From positions 1-58,663 of the forward strand of contig JAXGXF010000013.1 in NCBI GenBank assembly GCA_040772885.1: a stretch of 58,663 nucleotides of DNA. The letters run 5' to 3'. This stretch comes from Pullichristensenella sp002068815. GTDB lineage: Bacteria > Bacillota > Clostridia > Christensenellales > Aristaeellaceae. Each line of letters opens with the position of its first letter. Position 1 is the stretch's first letter. The position numbers were made by a program, and so were the translations under genes. This document shows, piece after piece, positions 8,991 through 17,259 of this stretch. The notes beneath the pieces are model-generated. The model searched no databases. It saw only the letters and a program-made list of their open reading frames with translations, and was not told where the DNA came from.

Positions 8991-9019
8991 ATCTTACCAC
9001 AAAAGCGGCCGCGGTACAA
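8991..9019 (-). promoter_or_regulatory. zapA operon promoter
   Basis: Minus strand: -35 TTGTAC (9019-9014), 17-base spacer, -10 TAAGAT (8996-8991), followed by GGGAGG and the zapA ATG. Confidence 0.7.
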
Positions 9020-9085
9020 GCGATTTGCCGAACGGTTGATGCAAGTCCGGAATGAATGAATATGCAAATCTTAACTTCCGGCCCG

Positions 9086-9114
9086 TTGATTTCCATGCGG
9101 CCGGATGCTACAAT
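9086..9114 (+). promoter_or_regulatory. Promoter of TIM-barrel/acyl-CoA synthetase fusion
   Basis: Plus strand: -35 TTGATT (9086-9091), 17-base spacer, -10 TACAAT (9109-9114), 35 bases before the ATG, with GTGGAGGG as ribosome binding site. Confidence 0.75.
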
Positions 9115-9148
9115 CGTAGCCACATTAAAATGAAGTGGAGGGAAACCA

Positions 9149-11662
9149 ATGCGAATCGCCTTTTCGACGATTGGATGTCCGGACTTCGACTGGGTCGACA
9201 TCTACACGATGGCAAAGGACTTTCAATTTGACGGCATCGAGATTCGTGGCATCGGCCGCAACATACACGCTGTGACCGCCGCCCCGTTTACGCCGCGCCG
9301 CATCAACCAGACCATCCGGAAACTGAGCGATTTGCGACTTACGATTCCCTGCCTTTCCTCCAGCACGCCGCTCAAGGACGAGGCCGACCGCGAGGCGGCG
9401 ATCCTCGAGATCACCGAGTACATCGAGCTCGCCGGGCGGCTCGGAGCTTCGTACATACGCGTGCTCGCGGACCGCGAGCCCCAGCCCGAGGGCGAGGTCG
9501 ACGACGAAAAGATCGCGCGGGCCCTTTTGCTGCTCGCCGACCGCGCGAAGGGCAAGGGCGTGAAGCTCTTGGTCGAGACGAACGGCGTCTACGCGGACAC
9601 CGCGCGGCTCCGGAAATTGCTCGACCGCGTGAACCGGCCCGAGGTCGCCGCGCTCTGGGACATCCACCACCCGTACCGCTTCTTCCATGAGCAGCCGGAG
9701 GCGACCGTTCAGAACCTCGGCCGCTACATCCGCCACGTGCACGCGAAGGACTCCGTCGTCGAGGACGGCCGCATCGTCTACAAGATGATGGGCGAGGGCG
9801 ACCTGCCGATCTACCGCATGCTCGACTGCCTGCGAGAGAGCGACTACGACGGCTTCGTGTCGCTCGAGTGGGTCAAGCGGTGGATGCCGGACCTGACCGA
9901 CGCGGGCATCGTGTTCCCGCACTTCGCGCACTTCGTCAAGACCTACTCCGCCCAGTGCCTTCAAACCGACAACCGCGGAACCGGCAAGTACCCCTGGCCC
10001 AAGGAGCACCTGATCGACCTGACGTTCCCGGAGGTGCTCGACCGCATCGTCAAGGAGTTCCCGGACCAATTTGCGTTCCGCTACACGACGTGCGACTACA
10101 CGCGCACCTACTCCGAGTTCCGCGACGACGTGGACCTGTTCGCGCGCTCGCTGATCGCGATGGGCGTCAAGCGCGGCGACCACGTGGCGATCTGGGCGAC
10201 GAACATACCGCAGTGGTTCATAACCTTCTGGGCGGCGGTCGAGATCGGCGCGGTGCTCGTGACCGTCAACACCGCCTACAAGGTGCACGAGGCCGAGTAC
10301 CTCTTGCGCCAGTCGGACACGCACACGCTTATCATGATCGACGGCTACAAGGACTCGAACTACGTCGAGATCATCAACGAGGTCTGCCCGGAGCTAAAGT
10401 CCACCGCGCCGGGCGAGCTGTTCAGCAAGCGGCTTCCGTATCTTCGCAACGTCATCTCCTGCGAATCCGAGCAGCCCGGGTGCTTCACATGGGAGGGCGC
10501 GCTGGCGCTTGCGAAGGACGTGCCGATGAGCGAGGTCCACCAGCGCGCGCGGCAGCTCGACCGCCACGACGTCTGCAACATGCAGTACACGTCCGGGACG
10601 ACGGGCTTCCCGAAGGGCGTGATGCTCACGCACTACAACGTCGTCAACAACGGCAAGGCCATCGGCGACTGCATGGACCTGTCGAGCTACGATCAATTGA
10701 TGATCCAGGTGCCGATGTTCCACTGCTTCGGCATGGTGCTCGCGATGACCGCCGCGATGACGCACGCGACGACGATGAGCCCGATCCCGTACTTCTCGCC
10801 GAAGGTGTCGCTCGAGTGCATCCGAAAGGAGCCGATCACCGCGTTCCACGGCGTGCCGACGATGTTCATCGCGATGCTCGAGCACCCGGACTTCGAAAAG
10901 ACCGACTTCTCGCGCGTGCGCACCGGCATCATGGCGGGCTCCCCCTGCCCGGTGAAGGTCATGCGGGATGTGTTCGAGAAGATGCACATGACCGAGGTCT
11001 GCATCACCTACGGCCAAACGGAAGCCTCGCCCGCGACGACGATGTCCAAGACCACCGACCCGATCGAGGTGCGCGTGAACACCGTCGGCGGACCGATGTT
11101 CGCCGTCGAGTGCAAGATCGTCGACCCGGAGACCGGGGAGGAACTCCCCGACAACGTCGACGGCGAGTTCTGCGCGCGCGGCTACAACATCATGAAGGGC
11201 TACTACAAGATGCCCGAGGCGACTGCGGCCGTCATCGACGCGGACGGCTGGCTGCACTCCGGCGACGTCGCGCGCAGGACGAGCGACGGCCACTACAAGA
11301 TCACCGGCCGCATCAAGGACATGATCATCCGCGGCGGCGAGAACATCTACCCGAAGGAGATCGAGGAGTTTTTGTACACGCACCCGGCCGTCAAGGACGT
11401 GCAGGTCATCGGCGTTCCGGACAAGCAGTATGGCGAGGAGATCATGGCCTGCGTGATCCTCAAGGACGGCGCGGCCGCGACCGCCGAGGAGCTGCGCGCC
11501 TACTGCCTCAGCCACATCGCCAAGCACAAGTGCCCGCGCTACGTGAGCTTCGTGACCGAGTTCCCGATGAACGCCGCCGGCAAGATCCTCAAGTACAAGA
11601 TGCGCGAGGAGGCCGTCGAGAAACTGGGGCTCGTGGCCGCGAGCAAGATCGTAACGGCATGA
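9149..11662 (+). CDS. Fusion: xylose-isomerase-like TIM barrel + acyl-CoA synthetase
   Basis: An 837-aa protein joining two enzymes in one frame. Residues 1 to about 265 are a sugar phosphate isomerase/epimerase-type TIM barrel with its metal/active-site set in place: Glu143 (LLVETNG), Asp171 and His174 (WDIHHPY), His196/His198 (RHVHAKD) and Glu240 (VSLEW). Residues about 285-837 are a complete AMP-binding acyl-CoA synthetase with P-loop YTSGTTGFPKG (480-490), YGQTEASP (621-628), GWLHSGD (700-706), the hinge GRIKDMIIRGGENI and catalytic Lys812 in AAGKILK. The linker of about 20 residues has no start codon with a ribosome site, so separate translation is unlikely. Substrates are unknown; a sugar-derived or polyketide-like acid activated to a CoA ester is only a guess. 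Own promoter and terminator: a single-gene transcript. Confidence 0.88.
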   Translation: MRIAFSTIGCPDFDWVDIYTMAKDFQFDGIEIRGIGRNIHAVTAAPFTPRRINQTIRKLSDLRLTIPCLSSSTPLKDEADREAAILEITEYIELAGRLGASYIRVLADREPQPEGEVDDEKIARALLLLADRAKGKGVKLLVETNGVYADTARLRKLLDRVNRPEVAALWDIHHPYRFFHEQPEATVQNLGRYIRHVHAKDSVVEDGRIVYKMMGEGDLPIYRMLDCLRESDYDGFVSLEWVKRWMPDLTDAGIVFPHFAHFVKTYSAQCLQTDNRGTGKYPWPKEHLIDLTFPEVLDRIVKEFPDQFAFRYTTCDYTRTYSEFRDDVDLFARSLIAMGVKRGDHVAIWATNIPQWFITFWAAVEIGAVLVTVNTAYKVHEAEYLLRQSDTHTLIMIDGYKDSNYVEIINEVCPELKSTAPGELFSKRLPYLRNVISCESEQPGCFTWEGALALAKDVPMSEVHQRARQLDRHDVCNMQYTSGTTGFPKGVMLTHYNVVNNGKAIGDCMDLSSYDQLMIQVPMFHCFGMVLAMTAAMTHATTMSPIPYFSPKVSLECIRKEPITAFHGVPTMFIAMLEHPDFEKTDFSRVRTGIMAGSPCPVKVMRDVFEKMHMTEVCITYGQTEASPATTMSKTTDPIEVRVNTVGGPMFAVECKIVDPETGEELPDNVDGEFCARGYNIMKGYYKMPEATAAVIDADGWLHSGDVARRTSDGHYKITGRIKDMIIRGGENIYPKEIEEFLYTHPAVKDVQVIGVPDKQYGEEIMACVILKDGAAATAEELRAYCLSHIAKHKCPRYVSFVTEFPMNAAGKILKYKMREEAVEKLGLVAASKIVTA

Positions 11663-11670
11663 TGCAGACG

Positions 11671-11706
11671 AAGCCCGAAGGACAGTGCGTCCTCCGGGCT
11701 TTTTTT
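11671..11706 (+). terminator. Terminator of the fusion gene
   Basis: Stem AGCCCG..AGGAC / GTCCT..CGGGCT followed by seven T on the plus strand, directly after the stop codon at 11662. Confidence 0.9.
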
Positions 11707-11709
11707 GAT

Positions 11710-12204
11710 CTACTCCCAGAGCTTCGGGATTCTCTTCAGCGCCGCGACCATCGGGAGCCCGAGCGCGCAGCACACGACGACCTCGCCGAGCGCGACGGCG
11801 CCGATGCTCAAAAGAATCGCCGCGGCGCTCACCGGGTCGCCCGGAGCGCGCACATACGCGAAATAGACGATCGGGCCGACGACGAGGCCGTTGACGATCG
11901 CGGGCATCGCGGCGGCAATCAGCGGCTTTTCGCGGAATTTCCGGGTCAGGAGCGCGGCGGCCAGCGTCGCCAACGATCCGAACACCACGTCGTACCAGAC
12001 AGCGCCGGCGAGAAGGTTCGCGAGCAGGCAGCCGACCGCGAGCGCCGGGATCGCCTCGATCGCGAGCATCGGCAAGAGCGTCAGCGCCTCCGAGACGCGG
12101 AACTGCAACTGGCGGAAGCTGATCGCCTGCAAAGCGAACGTCAGGAGCACGTAGATCGCCGCGACGACCGCGGCGCGGGCAAGGGTTCTCGTCGTGAATT
12201 TCAT
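11710..12204 (-). CDS. queT: QueT-family queuosine-precursor ECF transporter S component
   Basis: Substrate-binding membrane subunit of an energy-coupling-factor transporter for a queuosine precursor (preQ1/preQ0). The 164 aa are almost entirely hydrophobic with five or six membrane helices, and the N-terminal block ending FRQLQFRVSEALTLLPML is the QueT signature. The energising EcfAAT module is not in this window, as expected for a group II system. The ATG at 12204 has AAAGGAAG upstream; an in-frame GTG/ATG further out lies within the leader. A preQ1-I riboswitch in the leader supports the substrate assignment strongly. Confidence 0.93.
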   Translation of the reverse strand: MKFTTRTLARAAVVAAIYVLLTFALQAISFRQLQFRVSEALTLLPMLAIEAIPALAVGCLLANLLAGAVWYDVVFGSLATLAAALLTRKFREKPLIAAAMPAIVNGLVVGPIVYFAYVRAPGDPVSAAAILLSIGAVALGEVVVCCALGLPMVAALKRIPKLWE

Positions 12205-12232
12205 TCCGTTTTCTTCCTTTCGGGCAATGCGA

Positions 12233-12257
12233 CAAGGCATGGGAAGTCCATGCCTTG
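12233..12257 (-). repeat. Leader hairpin between preQ1 aptamer and queT ribosome site
   Basis: Perfect 10-bp stem CAAGGCATGG / CCATGCCTTG with 5-base loop. There is no T-run after it. The 7-mer AAGGCAT of its 5' arm also occurs just upstream of the aptamer (12311-12305), so the 3' arm could pair with either copy. Confidence 0.6.
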
Positions 12258-12262
12258 GGGCA

Positions 12263-12301
12263 CCTGTTTTTGTTTAGGGACAGGAGGACTTCGAACTGTC
12301 C
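12263..12301 (-). ncRNA. preQ1-I riboswitch
   Basis: Minus-strand aptamer with P1 stem GGACAG (12301-12296) / CTGTCC (12283-12278), a loop starting TTCGAAG and containing CCT, and an A-rich tail CTAAACAAAAAC ending in AGG (12265-12263), which can pair with the loop CCT to form the H-type pseudoknot typical of class I preQ1 riboswitches. It lies in the queT leader, 22 bases after the stop codon of the upstream SH3-domain gene. Known members bind preQ1 and lower expression of queuosine genes. Assignment rests on hand alignment to known class I members. Confidence 0.82.
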
Positions 12302-12323
12302 GTTATGCCTTTGTGTGATCCGG

Positions 12324-13247
12324 TCAGCCGTGCGCCCAGCTGTAGGCCGCGTTGATCGCCGCCTGGTGGTCCTCGTCGACGTTGTCGCTGCCGTGGGTGC
12401 GGCTGTTCGTCATGTGCAGGCAGATGACGCCGTCCATGTCGTTGCCGGAGAGCGTGTCCTCCCCGCCGTGCGGCATGCAGTTGATCGACGCGGCGATGAA
12501 CCTGCCCTCGGCAATCAGTATCACGGGCCTGCGCTCCCACGACCAGCCCCCGCACGCGCGCTTGAGCTTCGCGGTGTCCTCCGCGGTCGCGGGCTCGAGG
12601 TCCATGTGGTTCGTGCCGGTCGTATACTTGACGCGAATCAGCTGGCCGCTCTTGATGTCGTAGATGTGGTAGTAGCAGCCGCGGTCGACGAGCGAGCTTC
12701 CGCCGTCGAACCAGTCGAGCTTGATGACCTTCGCCTTGTTCTGCTGAAGCGTCGAGGCCGCGGAGTTGTCCGACGGCGGTGTCTTGCTGAGGCAGCTGGT
12801 ATAGACGTAGCCGGTCACCGTGCCGGCGGCGTTCTGCACCCTGCAGAACTTTCCGGAGACGCCCACGGCGTAGACCGCGGTCCCCTTCGAGATCGTCCCG
12901 AGCTTCGAGGCCGACGCCGATGCGCTCTTGTAGACCGTCGCGTTCTGGTTCGCGTAGCCCTTCACGCGCGTCGCCGATTCCTCCTCGACCTTGTCCAGGT
13001 ACTCCGCGCCGGTATATCCGACGCGGCCGTTCAGCTCGATCTTCGCCCACGCGCCCTTGACCGCCAGGACGCTCACGACCGTTCCCTTGCTGAGGCGGCC
13101 CAGATACGCCTCCTCGGTGAACGAGGCCGAGTCAAATACGGGCAGGTTATTGCGAGTTACTTTCGCGTCCACCGCGGCCTGGGCGCCGCCCGCGATCAAC
13201 ACCGCCGCGAGCATGGCGTACAGAAGCCGCCTGAGAATGCCTTTCAC
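12324..13247 (-). CDS. Secreted SH3-domain protein with unassigned C-terminal domain
   Basis: A 307-aa exported protein. The GTG start at 13247 has GGAGG 7 bases upstream and begins a signal peptide (basic RR, hydrophobic core, cleavage near GGAQA, residue 24). Two bacterial SH3 repeats follow (about 28-92 and 95-160, each with a GYVY/GYTG-type strand), likely binding the cell wall. The C-terminal ~140 residues form a separate domain with conserved-looking polar residues: TNHMDLEP, EDTAKLKRACGGWSW, MPHGGED and CLHMTNSRTHGSD near the end. The His/Asp/Glu pattern suggests a metal-dependent hydrolase or a wall-active enzyme but no family can be named from sight. Strong own promoter (TTGCAT-17-TATAAT). 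Confidence 0.85.
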   Translation of the reverse strand: MKGILRRLLYAMLAAVLIAGGAQAAVDAKVTRNNLPVFDSASFTEEAYLGRLSKGTVVSVLAVKGAWAKIELNGRVGYTGAEYLDKVEEESATRVKGYANQNATVYKSASASASKLGTISKGTAVYAVGVSGKFCRVQNAAGTVTGYVYTSCLSKTPPSDNSAASTLQQNKAKVIKLDWFDGGSSLVDRGCYYHIYDIKSGQLIRVKYTTGTNHMDLEPATAEDTAKLKRACGGWSWERRPVILIAEGRFIAASINCMPHGGEDTLSGNDMDGVICLHMTNSRTHGSDNVDEDHQAAINAAYSWAHG

Positions 13248-13280
13248 GCATTCGCCTCCCTCCGCAATGATACACGACTT

Positions 13281-13309
13281 ATTATATTGCAGAATTATGA
13301 CAAATGCAA
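13281..13309 (-). promoter_or_regulatory. Promoter of SH3-domain protein gene
   Basis: Minus strand: -35 TTGCAT (13309-13304), 17-base spacer, perfect -10 TATAAT (13286-13281). Confidence 0.85.
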
Positions 13310-13385
13310 GTGTTTGCCAGCAAAAAGTTCCATTTTTGGTAGATTTTTTTCGCAATGCCCCCGCAACACTTCGAAATCTTCCCGA

Positions 13386-14039
13386 TTATGGCGCGTCCGC
13401 CTGTATCCACTGGATGCCGCAGCCGGACATATTGACGTACTGCCCCCGGTCGAGCGCGAGCTCGATCGGCTCGTCGACGACCTCGAACTTCAGAAGATGC
13501 GCGCCCGCGCCGGGCACGTCGTCGTAGACGGAGTAGCTCGAGAGCGGCGCCTTTTCGTTCGGGACCACGCGGTAATAGCCGGCGGGGATCTGCGGACCTA
13601 CCCAGTAGCCGCCCTCAAACGCGGCGCCGTCCTCGTCGAGCCCGACCTCGGGCGCGAGCTCGAACGGGTAGGCGGTCACGTCCGAGAGCGTCACGAAGCT
13701 GCCGGACATGAAGCGCATGACCGCCGTCGGGATCACGAGTTCGTAGTTGAGCACCTCGCCGCCGTCCTCTCCATCCGCGCGCACGAGCACGCTCGGAAAC
13801 AGCGCGGCACCGTCGTCCTGCAGCACGTACACGCCCTCCGGCATGTCGACGCCGACTCGGTAGGTGCCGCTCTTGTAGTGGGGCTTGACGCCGGCGTTCT
13901 CGAGCTCCTCGATGCGCCGGTCGACGCTCCTGCGCAGGTCGTAGAGCTCCGAAAGCGTCAGGCCGGAGAGATCGCCCTCCGCGCGCGCGACGCCGAGCAA
14001 GATGAGCGACATGAGTGCCAGGCAGATGATTCTTCGCAT
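13386..14039 (-). CDS. Secreted protein of unknown function
   Basis: A 217-aa exported protein. The ATG at 14039 has AGGAGG 6 bases upstream and starts a clear signal peptide (MRRIICLALMSLILLG, cleavage near VARA). A short helix LSELYDLRRSVDRRIEELEN follows, then a beta-rich region with repeated short phrases: YRVGVDMPEGVYVL, a later VGPQIPAGYYRVVP and a closing VNMSGCGIQWI. The two PEG/PAGYY-type strands suggest two related beta-sandwich halves. No enzyme motif is seen. It has its own promoter overlapping the neighbouring operon's terminator, and is followed by the SH3-domain gene on the same strand. Confidence 0.75.
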   Translation of the reverse strand: MRRIICLALMSLILLGVARAEGDLSGLTLSELYDLRRSVDRRIEELENAGVKPHYKSGTYRVGVDMPEGVYVLQDDGAALFPSVLVRADGEDGGEVLNYELVIPTAVMRFMSGSFVTLSDVTAYPFELAPEVGLDEDGAAFEGGYWVGPQIPAGYYRVVPNEKAPLSSYSVYDDVPGAGAHLLKFEVVDEPIELALDRGQYVNMSGCGIQWIQADAP

Positions 14040-14063
14040 ATTAAACCTCCTCGCCGTGCCGAT

Positions 14064-14092
14064 ATTATACGGGAACATCGGGGGAAAGTCAA
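14064..14092 (-). promoter_or_regulatory. Promoter of 217-aa secreted protein gene
   Basis: Minus strand: -35 TTGACT (14092-14087), 17-base spacer, -10 TATAAT (14069-14064). The -35 touches the base of the upstream terminator hairpin. Confidence 0.85.
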
Positions 14093-14120
14093 GCGGGGCG
14101 GACCTCCGTCCGCCCCGCTT
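14091..14120 (-). terminator. Terminator of the sugar ABC transporter operon
   Basis: A 13-bp perfect stem AAGCGGGGCGGAC / GTCCGCCCCGCTT with a 4-base loop lies 13 bases after the dehydrogenase gene; the T-run is weak (TTGACTTT). Confidence 0.7.
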
Positions 14121-14133
14121 ATGCGTCGGCTGG

Positions 14134-15303
14134 CTACTGTATCTCCGAAATCTCGACCCTGCGGCCCTCCTTCGAGGACTTGCGCGCGGCGTCGAGCACG
14201 CGGAAGATCGCGGCGCCGTCGTTGAGATCGGGCTTGATGCCCTTCTTTCCGCCGATCGCTAAGAGGAAGTCGTAGAAGGCGTTTACGAACGTGTGCTCAT
14301 AGCCGATCAGGTGCCCGCACGGCCACCACGCGGAGACGTACGGGTGCACGCCCTCGGTGCAGAGGATCGTCTTGTAGCCCTGCTCGGCGAGCGGGTCCGT
14401 GAAGTCGAAGAACTGCAGCTCGTTCATCCGCTCGAAGTTGAACTTGATGGCGCCCTTCGAGCCGTAGACCTCGAAGTCGTTGAAGTTCTTGCGGCCGCAG
14501 GCGAAGCGGCTCGTCTCGACGGAGCCGAGCGCGCCGTTTTCAAACTCGAGCAGCATGAACGCGGCGTCGTCGACATCGACCTTTCCCATCTGCTTCGGGC
14601 CCTCGGACGAGCCCTTCGAGAACGTCGCGGCGTTCGCGCCGGGGAGCGGCCGCTCCTCGATGAACGTCTTCTGGATCGAGGTGACGCTTTTCGGCTCGCC
14701 GATCAAAAAGCGCGCGAGGTCGACCGCGTGGCTCCCGAGGTCAAACAGCACGCCCGCGCCCGCGCGGTCGCTGCGCAGGTGCCAGGTCAGCGGGAAGTCC
14801 GGGTCCATGATCCAGTCCTGCAGGTACGCGCCGCGCCAGTGGTAGATCTGCCCGATGCGCCCCTCGTCGATCAATTGCTTCGCGTACGCGACGGCCGGCA
14901 CGCGGCGGTAGTTGTGGTTCAGGTAGTGGACGACGCCTGATCCGTTCGCCGCGTCCGCCATCTCGCGGCACTCGCGGTAGCTCAGCGCGCAGGGCTTTTC
15001 GCAGACGATGTGCTTGCCGTTCTTCGCGGCCTCGATCGCCATCTCCCTGTGCATGTAGGTCGGCGTGCCGATCGACACGATGTCGATGTCGGGCCTGTGC
15101 ATGACCTCGCGCCAGTCGTAGCTGACCTCCTCGTAGCCCCACTTCTCGGCGAAGTCCTCGAGCCGCGTGCTGCTTCCGACGATCACCTTCAGATTCGCCA
15201 GGTACGGCGCGTCAAAGAACGTGTTGACCTTCTTCCAGGCGTTGGAGTGGGCGCGGCCCATGAATCCGCCGCCGATCATTGCGACGTTGAGCGTCTTTTT
15301 CAT
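14134..15303 (-). CDS. Gfo/Idh/MocA-family oxidoreductase
   Basis: NAD(P)-dependent dehydrogenase acting on a sugar, inositol or sugar acid. The 389 aa begin with the Rossmann motif MIGGGFMGRAHSNAW; the family's EKP motif is CEKPCALSYRE, and the C-terminal substrate-binding half has DLGSHAVDLARFL with the catalytic-region histidine. The ATG at 15303 has TAAGGAGG upstream; the open frame beyond it is out of the gene. It is the last gene of the operon with the TIM-barrel epimerase (14-base gap) and a ribose-type ABC transporter, so it very likely oxidises the imported sugar or its product. Confidence 0.92.
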   Translation of the reverse strand: MKKTLNVAMIGGGFMGRAHSNAWKKVNTFFDAPYLANLKVIVGSSTRLEDFAEKWGYEEVSYDWREVMHRPDIDIVSIGTPTYMHREMAIEAAKNGKHIVCEKPCALSYRECREMADAANGSGVVHYLNHNYRRVPAVAYAKQLIDEGRIGQIYHWRGAYLQDWIMDPDFPLTWHLRSDRAGAGVLFDLGSHAVDLARFLIGEPKSVTSIQKTFIEERPLPGANAATFSKGSSEGPKQMGKVDVDDAAFMLLEFENGALGSVETSRFACGRKNFNDFEVYGSKGAIKFNFERMNELQFFDFTDPLAEQGYKTILCTEGVHPYVSAWWPCGHLIGYEHTFVNAFYDFLLAIGGKKGIKPDLNDGAAIFRVLDAARKSSKEGRRVEISEIQ

Positions 15304-15317
15304 CGATGAAATCCTCC

Positions 15318-16178
15318 TTACGGGAACATTGCGCCGATCTTCTTCAGGTTCTTGACGCTTATTGCGATCGCCTCTTCCTCCATGCCGAGCCACTCCGGCG
15401 CCGGCGCGTCGATCTCGACGGCCAAAAATCCCTTGTACCCCGCCTTCGAGAGCAGCTCCGCGAGCTTCATGTTGTCCACGAGCCCGAAGCCGACCGGCAC
15501 GCCGCAGAAGAAGTACCAGTCCGTGGGCCTCGCCGTCGGGTGCATCTTCAAATCCTTGATGTGCGTCGAGAACACGTACGGCGCGAGCTTCTCCATGCCG
15601 GCGATCGGGTCGTCGAGCAGCCTAAGGAAGTTGCCGGTGTCGAAGTTGATGCCGAAGTTCGGCGAATCGACCGCCTGGATCATCTCGAGCATCTCGTCGG
15701 ACGTGTAGTCGATGTGGTTCTCGGTCGCGAGCTTGACGCCAACGTCCTCGGCGATCTTCGCGGCCTCCTTGTACATCGGGACGAGCCGCTCGATGTGCTC
15801 GCGGTGGTTCTCGTGCCGCCAGTCAAACGCCGAGCCGGTGATGCGCATGACGTCGGTGCCCATGACGCGCGCCTTCGGGATCAGCGACTTCATCTCCGCG
15901 AACGCCGCCGGGTTCAGCCCGCGCTCGAGCCCGTTCGGGTGTCCCCACGCGAACACCGAGTCGAAGCCGTAGTCCCTGATCTTCGCGCCCAGGTCCTTGA
16001 GGTAGGCGTCTTCGAGGCTCGGCAGGAAGCAAGTCTCCAGCGACACGCCGTCGACGTCCAGCGACTTCGCGAACGCGAGGAAGTCGTCCACGGTCTTGCG
16101 CTTTTCGGGCTTCTCCTGGAAGTCGTACACCTCCCCGAAGAGCCGATGGAAGCAGTAGCTGTCGATTCCGATTTTCAT
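15318..16178 (-). CDS. Sugar phosphate isomerase/epimerase (TIM barrel)
   Basis: A 286-aa xylose-isomerase-like TIM barrel of the AP_endonuc_2 superfamily, usually acting on keto-sugars or inositol derivatives with a divalent metal. Visible metal-site motifs are VKLATENHIDY (Glu), NFGINFDTGNF (Asp), FSTHIKDLKM (His) and GFLAVEIDAP (Glu). The ATG at 16178 is preceded by GGGGAGG. It lies between the permease gene and the Gfo/Idh dehydrogenase, an arrangement that suggests a two-step epimerase/dehydrogenase path for the imported substrate. Confidence 0.9.
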   Translation of the reverse strand: MKIGIDSYCFHRLFGEVYDFQEKPEKRKTVDDFLAFAKSLDVDGVSLETCFLPSLEDAYLKDLGAKIRDYGFDSVFAWGHPNGLERGLNPAAFAEMKSLIPKARVMGTDVMRITGSAFDWRHENHREHIERLVPMYKEAAKIAEDVGVKLATENHIDYTSDEMLEMIQAVDSPNFGINFDTGNFLRLLDDPIAGMEKLAPYVFSTHIKDLKMHPTARPTDWYFFCGVPVGFGLVDNMKLAELLSKAGYKGFLAVEIDAPAPEWLGMEEEAIAISVKNLKKIGAMFP

Positions 16179-16236
16179 GGTTATTCCCTCCCCTGTCATG
16201 AAAGATATTGTCTCGCAAAGCCGGCGGCCCAAACGC

Positions 16237-17217
16237 CTAACGCTCTTTCGATTTCCTTTGCACCAGCACCGCGAAGATGATGATCGCGCCCTTGACGGCG
16301 TTGACGAGCTTCGTGTTCATGCCGATGAGCGTCAGTATGTTGTTGATCAGGCCGAAGATGAACGCGCCGAACATCGTGCTCGAGAGCTTGCCCTTGCCGC
16401 CCTCCATCGCGACGCCGCCGATGACGGCCATGGCGATCGCGTTGAGCTCATAGCTTATGCCGGACGACGTCGAGTTGATCGAGCCCATGCGCGAGCTCTC
16501 GACGACCGCCGCGATGCCGATCGTGAAGCCCAGGAGCACAAACGCGAGTATCTTGATGCGGTCGGTCTTGATGCCGGAGAGGCGCGTCGCCTTCTCGTTC
16601 GAGCCGACGGCGTAGATGTGCCGCCCGAGCTTCGTGTGCTTCGAGATGTAGTAGAACAGGTACGCCATCGCGAAGAAGTAGACGATCATCATCGGCAGCC
16701 ACCCGAACAGCGCGTGGTTCGAGATCGCCATGTACGCCGCGTTCTTCGTCGTCGTCCCGCCGCCGTTGAGCGAATAGACGAGTATCGAGCGGTAGATGTA
16801 CTGCATGCCGAGCGTCACGATGAAGCTGGGCACGCGGCCCTTCGTGACGATGATGCCGGTGATCAGAGACAGCGTGCACGAGAGCCCCACGGCGGTCAGG
16901 ACGCCCAGTATCGCGCCCAGCACCGGGTTTGCGACGCCCTCGACGACCGTCAGCGTGACCGAGGCGACCGCGACCATCTGCGCGCCGACCGACAGGTCGA
17001 TGTTGCCGGAGATGATGACCAGAGACATGCCGAACGCGATGGTGCCCACGACCGCATTCGAGCGCACGATGTTGATGAAGTTTGAAAGCGACAGGAACGT
17101 CCACCCCTTGAGCGCGGTGGAGATCGCGATCATCAGAAGCGTGATCAGAATGATGCTGTACTCGCCGACGAACCGCTTGGCGCTGGGACGGAGGCGTCCC
17201 GTGGGTGCGTTGTGCAT
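16237..17217 (-). CDS. Sugar ABC transporter permease (RbsC family)
   Basis: Membrane subunit of a ribose/simple-sugar-type ABC importer. The 326 aa contain eight to ten hydrophobic helices; family marks include IISGNIDLSVGAQMV, VPSFIVTLGMQYIYR and AVGSNEKATRLSGIKT near the ATPase-contacting loop. Length matches RbsC. The ATG at 17217 follows AAGGAG. It forms an importer with the double-ATPase subunit upstream and the binding protein further upstream. Only one permease gene is present, so the channel is probably a homodimer. Confidence 0.95.
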   Translation of the reverse strand: MHNAPTGRLRPSAKRFVGEYSIILITLLMIAISTALKGWTFLSLSNFINIVRSNAVVGTIAFGMSLVIISGNIDLSVGAQMVAVASVTLTVVEGVANPVLGAILGVLTAVGLSCTLSLITGIIVTKGRVPSFIVTLGMQYIYRSILVYSLNGGGTTTKNAAYMAISNHALFGWLPMMIVYFFAMAYLFYYISKHTKLGRHIYAVGSNEKATRLSGIKTDRIKILAFVLLGFTIGIAAVVESSRMGSINSTSSGISYELNAIAMAVIGGVAMEGGKGKLSSTMFGAFIFGLINNILTLIGMNTKLVNAVKGAIIIFAVLVQRKSKER

Positions 17218-17259
17218 GGTTTCTCGTCTCCTTGCTCTGCTGGGGTGTGTGTGGAGCGC

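Noticed and set aside
12233..12257. Rho-independent terminator in the queT leader
   Set aside because: The stem is strong but is followed by TCGCATTGCC without a T-run, so it is reported as a leader hairpin instead.
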